Part shown: one piece after another, positions 56,301 to 63,359 of the stretch
Layout: every line of letters starts with the position of its first letter
Numbering within the stretch: the stretch's first letter is position 1
NCBI RefSeq assembly: GCF_002812485.1
Contig: NZ_CP025003.1
Location: 4,836,001 to 4,900,000 of the forward strand
DNA from: Dickeya fangzhongdai
GTDB lineage: Bacteria; Pseudomonadota; Gammaproteobacteria; Enterobacterales; Enterobacteriaceae
Direction: 5' to 3'
DNA length: 64,000 nt
Program-made: the position numbers and the translations under genes
The notes under the pieces: model-generated
Database searches by the model: none
The model's input: the letters and a program-made list of their open reading frames with translations, nothing else
What the model was told of the DNA's origin: nothing

Positions 56301-59300
56301 TCAAAACTGAACGGCGTTTTCTGCAAAATGACGTCATGCGTAGTGAGTTGATACGCTTTCTGCATCCAGGCCAGGCGGTTGAACACGCCTTGATGGGTGT
56401 TCACCACCCCTTTGGGATTGCCCGTCGAGCCGGAGGTATAAATCATGTAGGCGGCGTCGTCTGCCGTCAGTTGCGGCAGCGCCAATGCCGTATGCCCAAC
56501 GCCGGTCAGTCGGCGAATATCCACAGTGAAAAAGGCATTATCGCCATGACCAGGCATACGCAGCCCCGCTTGCGTCAGCACCAGTCGCGGTTGTGAATCG
56601 GACAGCATGTATTCGATACGGTCCGCAGGGTAATTCGGATCCATCGGAACATAAACCGCTTCGGCAAACAGCACGGCCAACAGGCTCACTACCATCTCGG
56701 GCGACCGATTCATGTAAACGCCGACAAAGTCCCCTTTAGCGACCCCCTGTCGCTTGAGTTCCGCCGCCAAAGCCGCAACATGCCCCCCCAACTCCGCATA
56801 ACTAAGCCGAATATCTTCATATTCCAGCGCGGTTTTCTCCGGGCGACGCATTATCGAGTCATAAATGAACGAGACGATATTGCCATCACCATAGTCATAA
56901 GCGGTGCGGTTCCAGTCACAGGTAACGTGCTTTATCTCGTCAGGGCTCATCATTGGGCATGGCAGAACGGCACTGTCGGGCTGGCTTGCCATATTCACCA
57001 GCAGATTCCGCCAGTGCTGCGCAAAGCGCGCTATCGTTGACTCGCCAAATAAATCCGTGGCGTACTCGATTTCCAGGGTCAGATCGTCGGTATGGTGGTC
57101 CCGAAACAGAGAGAACTGAACATCAACCTTCGCCCCCTGAGAGGAGCGCCGATGCCTGTCGACTTGCAATCCGGAGAGTGTCAGCGGCGTTTCGTCCTGC
57201 TGTAGCACGAACAGGGTCTGATAGAGCGGGTTATACCCCAGGTTGCTGCCGATATTCAGCCGGTCAATGACGCTGGCGATATCGTAGGACTGATGCAACA
57301 TGCCTTCATCAAGCGTTGTCTGAATCTGGCGCAGCAACGCCCGCAGCGTCATGCCATCCTGAAAACAAATGCGTATCGGCAGGGTATTGGCAAAATAGCC
57401 CAGGGTGCTTTCAACCTCATGTCGGACCCGGTTTGTCACCGGAGTCGCGATCACCATATCGCGCTGTCCGGTATATTTCGCCAGCAAAACGGCATAGGCG
57501 GAGAGCAGGCCGACATATGGCGTACACCCTTCTTCTCTGGCCAGCGCCACAAGCGGTTGATACTCCGCCGCGCGGATAGTCAACCAACGGTGCGCCCCGT
57601 GGAAGGAAAACACCCCCGGTCGGGAGTAATCGGTCGGCAATTCCAGAAGTTCCGGCGCGCCTTTCAGTTTTTCAGCCCAGTATTCAACATGCTGGCTGTC
57701 GTTCTGACGGCGCTCCCATTCGGCGTAGCTAAAATAATCGATGTGCGACTCATCCCGCACGCTCTGGATATCGTTCACGCTCTGGATATCGTTATAGTTA
57801 TCCGATAATTGCTGAATGAATAAATTATGTGACCAGCCATCACTGATGACATGGTGCATAACAACGGATAATTGCCATGTCTGCGCGTTCTCCCGATACA
57901 GTGCAACGCGTAGCGGCAACGCATTAAACAGATCAAACGGACGAATACGCTGCGCCGTCAGCTCCTGCTCTGACTGGCAGCGTACGATTTCAAGGCGCGC
58001 TTCAGATCTGGCGGCCTGGAAAAATTGCCCGCCGATATCGTCAAATCGGGTAACCAATACCCGATTGTCAGCAATCAATTTTTGCAGTGCAGCATTGAGT
58101 CTGTCGCTGTCCAACTCACCCGAGATCACAAAATCCATCGGGAGATTATAGGCCGTCGATTGTGGTGACAATTTCTGTAAAAACAAAAGATTACTTTGTA
58201 CGCGGCTCGTCTTGTAAGCGGACTGCTGCAGATTAACCACCCGATCCGCCTCAATATCGTTATCGTTCCCGCTTTTCAATATCGATGCCTGCCCGGCGAT
58301 AGTTTTTGCCGCATAAAGCGCATCAAATGTGATCCGGTATCCCTGTTTTTTTAGCTCGTTATAAACCATGAAATTTTTTATTGAATCACCGCCGACCGAA
58401 ACAAAGGAGCGATCCGCCGCAATGGCATCAAGGTTTAAAATCGAGCACCATATCCGGTGTACATCGCGCTCTTCCTGTGTGCGCAAATGGTGTTCATTAA
58501 TCGTCTGGCGCGGCGCGCTCAGTTGTTCATTCGCGATTGCCAGCAGCCGTTGCCTGTCAATTTTATCATTCGGCAACTTAGGCAGCTTATCCATAGCGCG
58601 GATAACCGAAGGGACGACCTCTTGAGGCAGCACCCGCTCCAGCGCCGCGCGTACCTGCTGCTCACTGACCGGCATGGCGCCTCGGATGTCATAGAACAGG
58701 CAGATCCGCTTGTCTGACAGACGGGTATAGGCCAATACGGCAGCAGCACCGTGAATACCCGGAATAGTCAGCGCCGCAGATTCGATTTCACCCAGTTCAA
58801 TACGCACTCCACGAATTTTTACCTGACTATCAATACGGCTGACAAAGACCAATTCGCCACGCTCGTTCTGACGCACCAGATCGCCCGTCCGGTAATAACG
58901 CTTATTGCCAAATGATTTTAATGTAAGGAATTTTTCATCTGTTGCCGCCGCGTTATTGAGATACCCCTGCGCCAGACAATCGCCGCCGATATAAAGCTCG
59001 CCTTCCTCTCCTGTCGCCACTTCATGGCCTGCATTATCCAGCAAGCGCAAATCCACCTGGCGGATCGCTTTGCCAATCGGCGCATCACCATTCAGCGGGG
59101 ACGTGACCAGGTAATCCGTTACGTTAATCGCACACTCGGTCGGACCATAAATATTCAGTAATGGGATATCAAAACAGGCAAAATGGCTATCAATAAGCTG
59201 CTTATCCAGCACCTCGCCCCCGGTCGCCACCATCCTTAACTGCTTACAACGGGGGAAAAGCTCACAAGCCTGAAGGGCCCGCAGCATTGACGGCACCACC

Positions 59301-60019
59301 TGAATCAGGGTCACGTTCTGCCTGATCATCAGTTCACACAAATATTCCGGATTACGTTGCCCCCCTTGTTTGGGGACGACCAGCCGCCCGCCGCTCATCA
59401 GAGCACAGAATATCTCCCTGACGGCGGCATCAAAGGAAAGCGCGGATTGCTGTAAAAATGCATCCTGGTGATTGATATTATAGGTTTCAATTTGGTGGGA
59501 TATATTATTCAGAACACCAAGATGGGTATTAACAACGCCTTTAGGATTACCGGTTGAGCCTGATGTATAAGTGATAAAAAAAGGATCGTTTTTATTAATT
59601 TCAATATCAGATAAGGCTCGCGCATCAGATGTTGATTTTTCGTTATCAAGTATGTCAATAATCTGAATGCTATCTGTAACCCAATTTACTTCCTCACCCC
59701 GCCTGGATATAAGAAATCGACTATTCGAATTATCCAGCAGATATTTCTTTCTGGCTTCAGGAAGGTCCACCTCGATAGGCATATAACAGCAACCCGCCTT
59801 CAACACGCCCAACAGCGCGATAATAGTCTCAACGCTTCTCCCGAAAGAGATACAAACTATCTGATTTTTCTGCACTCCGGCATTTAACAAACGCATTCCT
59901 GCTGCATCGGAAAGCTTATCAAGTTGCGAATATGTAACAGAGCGACTTTCATCGACGACCGCGATGTTCTCTCCATTCTCAACAACCTGAGCTTTAATAT
60001 AATCAAGCGCGAGTTTCAA
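50309..60019 (-). CDS. Three-module-plus non-ribosomal peptide synthetase, A-T-C-A-T-C-A-T-C-T
   Basis: 3236 residues. Order: A1 1-500 (core ITYTSGSTGNPKG, 149-161); T1 about 512-585, Ser546 in GGDSI; C1 600-1045, HHVISDG at 722-728; A2 1046-1540; T2, Ser1584; C2 1645-2085, HHAILDG at 1784-1790; A3 2095-2600; T3, Ser2644; C3 2705-3130, NHCILDG at 2845-2851; T4 3160-3236, Ser3192 in ALDSLTVLRL. By alignment in my head to GrsA, the A2 code is DVWHFSLID (serine, as EntF) and the A3 code DFWNIGMVH (threonine). The A1 code DARQAGIIN I do not recognise; Asp235 implies an alpha-amino acid. No loading C domain, no E domain, no terminal TE. The start is TTG with AAGGAG six bases before it. PPTase, TE and EamA genes follow in one operon. 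Confidence 0.92.
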   Translation of the reverse strand: MKLALDYIKAQVVENGENIAVVDESRSVTYSQLDKLSDAAGMRLLNAGVQKNQIVCISFGRSVETIIALLGVLKAGCCYMPIEVDLPEARKKYLLDNSNSRFLISRRGEEVNWVTDSIQIIDILDNEKSTSDARALSDIEINKNDPFFITYTSGSTGNPKGVVNTHLGVLNNISHQIETYNINHQDAFLQQSALSFDAAVREIFCALMSGGRLVVPKQGGQRNPEYLCELMIRQNVTLIQVVPSMLRALQACELFPRCKQLRMVATGGEVLDKQLIDSHFACFDIPLLNIYGPTECAINVTDYLVTSPLNGDAPIGKAIRQVDLRLLDNAGHEVATGEEGELYIGGDCLAQGYLNNAAATDEKFLTLKSFGNKRYYRTGDLVRQNERGELVFVSRIDSQVKIRGVRIELGEIESAALTIPGIHGAAAVLAYTRLSDKRICLFYDIRGAMPVSEQQVRAALERVLPQEVVPSVIRAMDKLPKLPNDKIDRQRLLAIANEQLSAPRQTINEHHLRTQEERDVHRIWCSILNLDAIAADRSFVSVGGDSIKNFMVYNELKKQGYRITFDALYAAKTIAGQASILKSGNDNDIEADRVVNLQQSAYKTSRVQSNLLFLQKLSPQSTAYNLPMDFVISGELDSDRLNAALQKLIADNRVLVTRFDDIGGQFFQAARSEARLEIVRCQSEQELTAQRIRPFDLFNALPLRVALYRENAQTWQLSVVMHHVISDGWSHNLFIQQLSDNYNDIQSVNDIQSVRDESHIDYFSYAEWERRQNDSQHVEYWAEKLKGAPELLELPTDYSRPGVFSFHGAHRWLTIRAAEYQPLVALAREEGCTPYVGLLSAYAVLLAKYTGQRDMVIATPVTNRVRHEVESTLGYFANTLPIRICFQDGMTLRALLRQIQTTLDEGMLHQSYDIASVIDRLNIGSNLGYNPLYQTLFVLQQDETPLTLSGLQVDRHRRSSQGAKVDVQFSLFRDHHTDDLTLEIEYATDLFGESTIARFAQHWRNLLVNMASQPDSAVLPCPMMSPDEIKHVTCDWNRTAYDYGDGNIVSFIYDSIMRRPEKTALEYEDIRLSYAELGGHVAALAAELKRQGVAKGDFVGVYMNRSPEMVVSLLAVLFAEAVYVPMDPNYPADRIEYMLSDSQPRLVLTQAGLRMPGHGDNAFFTVDIRRLTGVGHTALALPQLTADDAAYMIYTSGSTGNPKGVVNTHQGVFNRLAWMQKAYQLTTHDVILQKTPFSFDVSVWEFFWPLMYGATLAVAKPEVHKDPQALLEVIGRKGVTTLHFVPSMLSLFLEQNGVMRHTPLKRVFCSGEALPNNTVVAFRESLPGVELHNLYGPTEAAIDVSFWSCNQGLKGGKVPIGRPIDNIQLYILDEFMSPVPVGVKGELYIAGVGLARGYHNKPELTAKAFIRNLINPALSPVMYKTGDVARFDRDGDIEYLGRVDNQVKLRGLRIELGEIESQLENISGVKEAIVSVHKSRSGQEQLVAYYTGEGEHEAFEHALAKVLPEFMVPSLYIRLDDFPLSPNGKKNRKALPHPDAYQQESRIVAPVTQQEKALAAVWSSLLKIEAISRDGDFFRLGGDSIISLKLVSRLKELGYEITLRDVFQHRKLSDMAARLVTTQAHLPSQDYVRRRFVSDDEAGKLPVGCSDAWPASLLQTGMLYHSDLHAHTYHDVFYFVFAFDKHDSAAFQRAVRQLACKHPVLRSAFDLASCNVPMQLLFENAEIPCRYVYDDGAADAQLKAAFDDWVAIEKQRPFDFAAGQLFRINALQNPTSLVVGFSFHHAILDGWSVALLVTDLVLFYRQETIAAGSVQETELLIQPIVAQQEEEARQNQEIRSFWQQYLQALQVAELPSLADGDGADYVWQSRGRVWPASLVTAVDALASDVGVSVKTVMLAAHLQVLGMITNTQDVSTGCTMNARPAMEQVDAAAGLFLNTVPVRVNIERTSWRELCLAVHEAEHQLIGYHVMPLADIQKLAEQSSLFDSNFNYVDFHVYDRLSSLDDLVLKHASYFEQTNFDYLVNFINNKFTRQMEITVNYNASRFTAEQIDRYLGYYLAVLSAMSAAPDAAMQTTDLLSERDCFELKVPKATDRVFREKSIKARFEHIAATYPEKKAVVFENRYITYRALNERANRIASYLINQRGVRPTQRVGAFCSRNLDAIVCLLAIVKTGATYVPIDPAYPQERIDYIIQDAGLEVVLTTDEAGSFGNRTFLNISRVDSAGSSNPSVEVAPDDPLYIIYTSGSTGNPKGVLVANHNVLRLFGSTQHWFDFSSDDVWTLFHSLSFDFSVWEMWGALLYGGKLVVVSPGEAHDITRMVDLTALHQVTRLNMTPSAFELFKNEALSRDIRPTFSLRSIIFGGEALNIAGLRPWFEHYGDRRPRLINMYGITETTVHVTYREITQRDCDGTRSLIGEPIPDLTVSLLNKALQPVPVGTPGEIFVGGSGVTLGYHERDQLNRERFVTLKSGTQTFRAYRSGDIARRMPNGDLEYLGREDAQVKINGYRIEVQEVDAALSKVDGVIQSTVVVLKRDNGSKALAGYYQLAVGTSMDVGTLRQQLQALLPSHMIPAYLVEVEKFAITVNGKLDRKSLPNPFDNVLNTQAYIPPETAPQAMLAALIAQELGLERIGIDDSYFTLGGDSIHAIRIVAKLKQAGMTLKVSDMFRLQTVRKMAECLSRDSQREAASLTPFALLTSEERRQIPAGVVDAYPATLLQQGMIYHSELDVRQGVFHDLLCYELALPYDSEHFRTALQSLIAEHDVLRTSFDFSRYGQIMQIVHGHVSLPLTEMDISHLSAAEQERFIDRWFEQEKQTGFNWTTAPVGRFFAIRCTEETFHFAFSFNHCILDGWSLANLMTQLLNVYTGLLAGKPAVLPPRETRLNYRDVVAHEIASRSSAESSAFWRSYLADYRYNALPRTQAAVATRWSERTLRYAPDITTRLKDRANVYGVSLNQLLLACHCVSLQVITGERDITTGVFGNIRLEQEGGDNTIGLHLNILPFRLQMDERIPMAQLVGAVAENYTEVLAHRNYPYAMIQRDVGAQRLTETAFNFTNFHVYGSALDDQRFIGRIRWFEHADFALLVNVGIDIKTGGINIIFNANGKVVSDEQLQVIHAVYDRVINDVLATREPAYPDLHRMAKGLGSGGCSRYDAYDRRFSIPLSGERDVASVLGTLWLRETRQASVHAALDSLTVLRLSVRIENELGVKVPFHILFQSNAFEQVTEYLHSAMSVSD
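57758..57793. repeat. 18-bp tandem duplication inside the first condensation domain
   Basis: CACGCTCTGGATATCGTT occurs twice without gap (57758-57775, 57776-57793). It encodes NDIQSV twice, at residues 743-754 or so, in the loop about 20 residues after the catalytic HHVISDG motif. It keeps the frame. Confidence 0.95.
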
Positions 60020-60320
60020 TGTGTTCTCCTTAACGCTGGCTGAAATACTTTATTTTCACTGAGGAATGGAACAGACAAAAAATAAAGAAAACAACCTATG
60101 AGATTCACATTGACAATACAAATAGCATCATAATATATAATTACTACAATAATTTTATATCAATAAATAATTATGATACCAAATTATTAAAAATGAAAAT
60201 TTTATGAAAATAATTTAATAAGAATGTCACAAGAGGAGTTTAATAATATCGACACCTTAATATTTTAGATGTTCTTAATATTATTAATGCGCTTTATTCA
60301 TATATATAGCCAAATATCAG
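60020..60320. other. AT-rich upstream region of the NRPS gene
   Basis: About 300 bp, largely A and T, between the NRPS start and direct repeat copy 3. It should contain the NRPS promoter. I could not choose one promoter with confidence because several AT-rich hexamers fit. No gene, operator or repeat seen. Confidence 0.5.
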
Positions 60321-60354
60321 AAACAACAAAGCCGCCCGAAGGCGGCCATTGTTG
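60321..60354 (-). terminator. Terminator of DUF1471 copy 3
   Basis: The hairpin is identical to the one after copy 2 (GGCCGCC-TTCG-GGCGGC on the minus strand). Confidence 0.85.
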
Positions 60355-60378
60355 CTGATGATAACGATAAACCGGTTA

Positions 60379-60645
60379 TCAGTTGTACAGTTCAGCCACG
60401 CCGCGCATCTGGTTTTCACCGGAGGTGGCGGAGATGATGCGGAACGATTTGGCGCCGGCCGCATTGGCTTTTTCAGACAGGCTGGCCTGCAGACCGTCCA
60501 GCGTAGCGGCTGTCGCGCTGACGGTGCCGACGGACAGGCTGGCGGACTGCTGTACTTCAGTCGCAGTGGACGTGGTCGCAGCGAAGGTGCCGAAAGAAAC
60601 GGTAGCCAGGGCGATAACTGCAACAATATTTTTGATAGCTTTCAT
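60379..60645 (-). CDS. Small exported DUF1471 protein, copy 3
   Basis: An 88-residue protein, signal peptide MKAIKNIVAVIALATVSFGT and one DUF1471 domain. Nearly identical to copy 2. ATG 60645 has the same AAGGA site. Such proteins are often induced by envelope or acid stress; no specific role can be assigned here. Confidence 0.9.
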   Translation of the reverse strand: MKAIKNIVAVIALATVSFGTFAATTSTATEVQQSASLSVGTVSATAATLDGLQASLSEKANAAGAKSFRIISATSGENQMRGVAELYN

Positions 60646-60821
60646 GGTCAATATCCTTCACGTTGAATGGGGTGAGTATTCTTTTCAGGAGGCGTCCTCG
60701 CCTTCGATGGAAGTGATAATAGACCTGTTAACGCGACGTTAAAACCGGGTTTATTTGCAGATATCCTTCAAAATATGTGAACAATATTTATTCATGTCTT
60801 CCCGCCTTTTCCCCGCCGGAT

Positions 60822-61103
60822 TTACTGCGGCGGGCACACCCACAGCGTGTTGACGCACGAACCGGGCTTACTGTTGCCGGCCGCCGGATGCACCGGCATG
60901 CATCCGTCGATCGCCGGTGTCTGGCCTATCGCCTGAACCCTGTCCGGGTGCGCCAGCAAATATTCCGTCACAATCCGGCGGATCTCCGCCCGCTGCGCCT
61001 CGGTAAATTCACGATTGCCATCCGCCGGATAAGGCGCAATAGCCAGCCCGCATAACGGCAGCATCAGCAACACCCCGCCTGCCACCAGCCTGTTTACTTT
61101 CAT
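60822..61103 (-). CDS. Small exported protein resembling the N-terminal helix of ScsC/DsbA-like proteins
   Basis: A 93-residue protein with a signal peptide (MKVNRLVAGGVLLMLPLCGL). An amphipathic stretch FTEAQRAEIRRIVTEYLLAHPD is similar in style to the N-terminal oligomerisation segment of ScsC/Com1-type disulfide proteins. After it comes a short tail with three cysteines (GCMPVHP, SCVNTLWVCPP) and no thioredoxin domain. It could be a remnant of a longer gene or a small protein in its own right. TGAGGAGGCAATC places AGGAGG well for ATG 61103. Confidence 0.6.
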   Translation of the reverse strand: MKVNRLVAGGVLLMLPLCGLAIAPYPADGNREFTEAQRAEIRRIVTEYLLAHPDRVQAIGQTPAIDGCMPVHPAAGNSKPGSCVNTLWVCPPQ

Positions 61104-61492
61104 GATTGCCTCCTCACCTCGGGAGATCCGCTATGGCAGGCTCACTCCCCCCATGAAATGGGCCTGCCGCACAGCGTATCTAAGCCGTGTCGCCATCGGT
61201 TGTCCGATCCCCTCAACGATGCCCCGCCCGCATTCGGTTAGCGCCGCCATCCGGGAACACGCAGTCAGGCTACCGGTCAGGCGGTAAATTTGTCGTAAAA
61301 GCCGGTTATGCGGGTATAAAAATTCTGTATAGGGTAGGGAATCCGACATATCTCTATGATTAGAAAAAACAAATCCTTATTAACAAACACCCGTCCGGCG
61401 ATGACGGTAGGCAAATCCCCGCTAACGCAGGCATGATAAACGTCGATGATTCGCAGCGGGCACGCGCCCGCCGTTTACTGGAGACAACGATC
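61104..61492. other. Intergenic region before dsdA
   Basis: About 390 bp without a supported gene. It has an inverted repeat GGCAGGC / GCCTGCC around 61135-61165 and an AT-rich stretch at 61300-61390 that probably contains the dsdA promoter. No dsdC-type regulator gene is next to dsdA. Confidence 0.5.
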
Positions 61493-62860
61493 ATGGCTGA
61501 CGCCGTATACGGTAAATCCTTGCCACAATGGTTCCACGACTTTCCACTGCTGGAACCGCTGGTTAACCGCCAACCGGTGTGCTGGTTTAATCCGGCCGTG
61601 GTCCCCGTACGCGACGCGCTGGGCGACGTGCCGCTGACTGATGCCGACGTAGCCGACGCCAGCCAGCGCCTGCAACGGTTCGCGCCTTTTCTGCGCCAGG
61701 CTTTTCCGGAACTGGCAGCCAGCCACGGCATCATCGAGTCCGAACTGGTGCCGGTGCCGGCGTTTGCCGCCGCAATCGCCCGGCAGGCGGGGCTGGATGC
61801 GCCATCCTCCGTGTTACTGAAGCTGGACAGCCACTTGCCGGTGGCGGGGTCGGTCAAAGCGCGCGGCGGCATTTACGAGGTGCTGTACCACGCCGAACAA
61901 TTGGCGTTGCGTCACGGCTTACTGCAGGAAAGCGATGACTATCGCCGCCTGCTGGACGACGACTGTCAGCAGTTGTTCCATCGCCACAAAGTGGCGGTTG
62001 GCTCTACCGGCAATCTGGGGATGTCGATCGGCATCGCCAGCGCCCGGCTGGGGTTTGACACCACGGTGCACATGTCCGCCGATGCCCGCCAGTGGAAGAA
62101 AGACCGGTTGCGCGCGCACGGCGTGCGGGTGGTGGAATACGACGGCGATTACGGTCAGGCGGTGGCGCAAGGCCGCCGGGAAGCGCAATCCGACCCGAGC
62201 TGCCACTTTATCGACGACGAAAACTCGACTTCGCTGTTTCTGGGCTACGCGGTGGCGGGCGAACGGCTGAAAGCGCAGTTTGCCGCGCAGGGCCGGGTGG
62301 TGGACGCCGATCATCCGCTGTTCGTGTATCTGCCTTGCGGCGTCGGCGGCGCGCCCGGCGGCATCAGTTTCGGGCTGAAACTGGCGTTTGGCGATCACGT
62401 GCACTGCATTTTCGCTGAACCGACCGAATCCCCCTGCATGCTGATGGGCGTCTACACCGGCCTGCACGATCGGCTGGCGGTGCAGGATTTCGGCATCAGC
62501 AACCGCACTACCGCGGACGGGCTGGCGGTCGGTCGGCCGTCCGGCTTTGTCGGCAACGCCATGCAGCGGCTGATCGACGGTTACTACACGCTGACGGATG
62601 AAGAAATGCTGGCGCTACTGCATGTGATGCACGAAACCCAGCAAATTCTGCTGGAGCCGTCCGCGCTGGCGGGCGCGCCGGGTTTTCTGCGTTTGTTGCA
62701 GGAAAATCAGGGCTACCGCCGGCGCGCGCCGCTGACGCCGCAGCGTTGCCGGCAAGGCACCCATGTTATCTGGGCCACCGGCGGCGGCATGGTGCCGGAA
62801 GACGAGATGGCGCGTTATCTGCAGGCGGGCGCCGCCTGCCGCCAGTCACGGATGCTGTAA
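61493..62860 (+). CDS. dsdA: D-serine dehydratase
   Basis: A 455-residue fold-type II PLP enzyme. The Schiff-base lysine is Lys122 in [16 protein letters not shown]. The phosphate loop is [20 protein letters not shown], and the C-terminal [12 protein letters not shown] is typical of DsdA. It converts D-serine to pyruvate and ammonia. ATG 61493 is chosen because GGAG lies nine bases before it; the frame starts 20 codons earlier. The E. coli enzyme is 442 residues. No dsdX or dsdC gene is adjacent; a GNAT gene follows after 13 bp. Confidence 0.94.
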   Translation: MADAVYGKSLPQWFHDFPLLEPLVNRQPVCWFNPAVVPVRDALGDVPLTDADVADASQRLQRFAPFLRQAFPELAASHGIIESELVPVPAFAAAIARQAGLDAPSSVLLKLDSHLPVAGSVKARGGIYEVLYHAEQLALRHGLLQESDDYRRLLDDDCQQLFHRHKVAVGSTGNLGMSIGIASARLGFDTTVHMSADARQWKKDRLRAHGVRVVEYDGDYGQAVAQGRREAQSDPSCHFIDDENSTSLFLGYAVAGERLKAQFAAQGRVVDADHPLFVYLPCGVGGAPGGISFGLKLAFGDHVHCIFAEPTESPCMLMGVYTGLHDRLAVQDFGISNRTTADGLAVGRPSGFVGNAMQRLIDGYYTLTDEEMLALLHVMHETQQILLEPSALAGAPGFLRLLQENQGYRRRAPLTPQRCRQGTHVIWATGGGMVPEDEMARYLQAGAACRQSRML

Positions 62861-62873
62861 GGAAACCTGCCTG

Positions 62874-63338
62874 ATGTCGCTTATCGATTTTACGCCGGTG
62901 GATTACCCGCGCCTGATTCGCTGGGTAGACAGCGCCGAACTGAATCTGCTGTGGGGCGGCCCCACGTATTCGTTCCCACTCACCGCCACGCAGATTACCG
63001 ATCATCTGGCTAACCCGCAGTTTGCCCCGTATCTGTTTGAGCATCAGGGCGCTATCGTGGGATTTGTCGAACTGTATCAGGTGGAACCGCGCCACAGCCG
63101 GCTGTGCCGGGTGTTCATCGACCCGGCGTACCGCGGGCGCGGGCTGGCGCGCGCGATGTTGCAGGCCGCCATCCGACAGGCGGCGGAGCGGTTTGAGGCG
63201 CAAGCCGTATCGCTGTCGGTGTTTACCCATAACCACAGCGCGCTGCGCTGCTATCAGTCGCTCGGTTTTCACATCACCGCCGCCGCCCCGTTCGGCGATC
63301 AGGGGCTGGAACTGACGACGATGCGCCTGACCCTGTAA
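62874..63338 (+). CDS. GNAT-family N-acetyltransferase
   Basis: A 154-residue GNAT protein. Motif A reads RVFIDPAYRGRGLARAMLQA, with the acetyl-CoA loop YRGRGLA, followed by the HNHSALRCYQSLGFHI motif B. It lies 13 bp after dsdA on the same strand, so it is probably co-transcribed. ATG 62874 has AGGAA upstream. Acceptor unknown; an amino acid or small amine is plausible from the neighbour. Confidence 0.88.
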   Translation: MSLIDFTPVDYPRLIRWVDSAELNLLWGGPTYSFPLTATQITDHLANPQFAPYLFEHQGAIVGFVELYQVEPRHSRLCRVFIDPAYRGRGLARAMLQAAIRQAAERFEAQAVSLSVFTHNHSALRCYQSLGFHITAAAPFGDQGLELTTMRLTL

Positions 63339-63359
63339 TGCGCCTGAGGCTGTGATTAT

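Larger units (their letters stand above)
60321..60771. repeat. Direct repeat, copy 3
   Basis: Aligned base for base with 46706-47156 at a constant offset of 13,615 bp, with about seven substitutions and no gaps. It has the same orientation. The identity stops within a few bases after CAGATATC-C/T-TTCAAA on one side and at AAACAACAAAG on the other. Confidence 0.9.

Noticed and set aside
60111..60140. TTGACA followed by TATAAT-like sequence on the plus strand
   Set aside because: It points away from the NRPS and towards no gene on that strand; the spacing is also too long. AT-rich sequence gives such matches by chance.
47303..62860. A functional link between the Rid protein and D-serine dehydratase as an aminoacrylate detoxification pair
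   Set aside because: The Rid protein lacks the catalytic arginine, the genes are 14 kb apart and lie in different modules.
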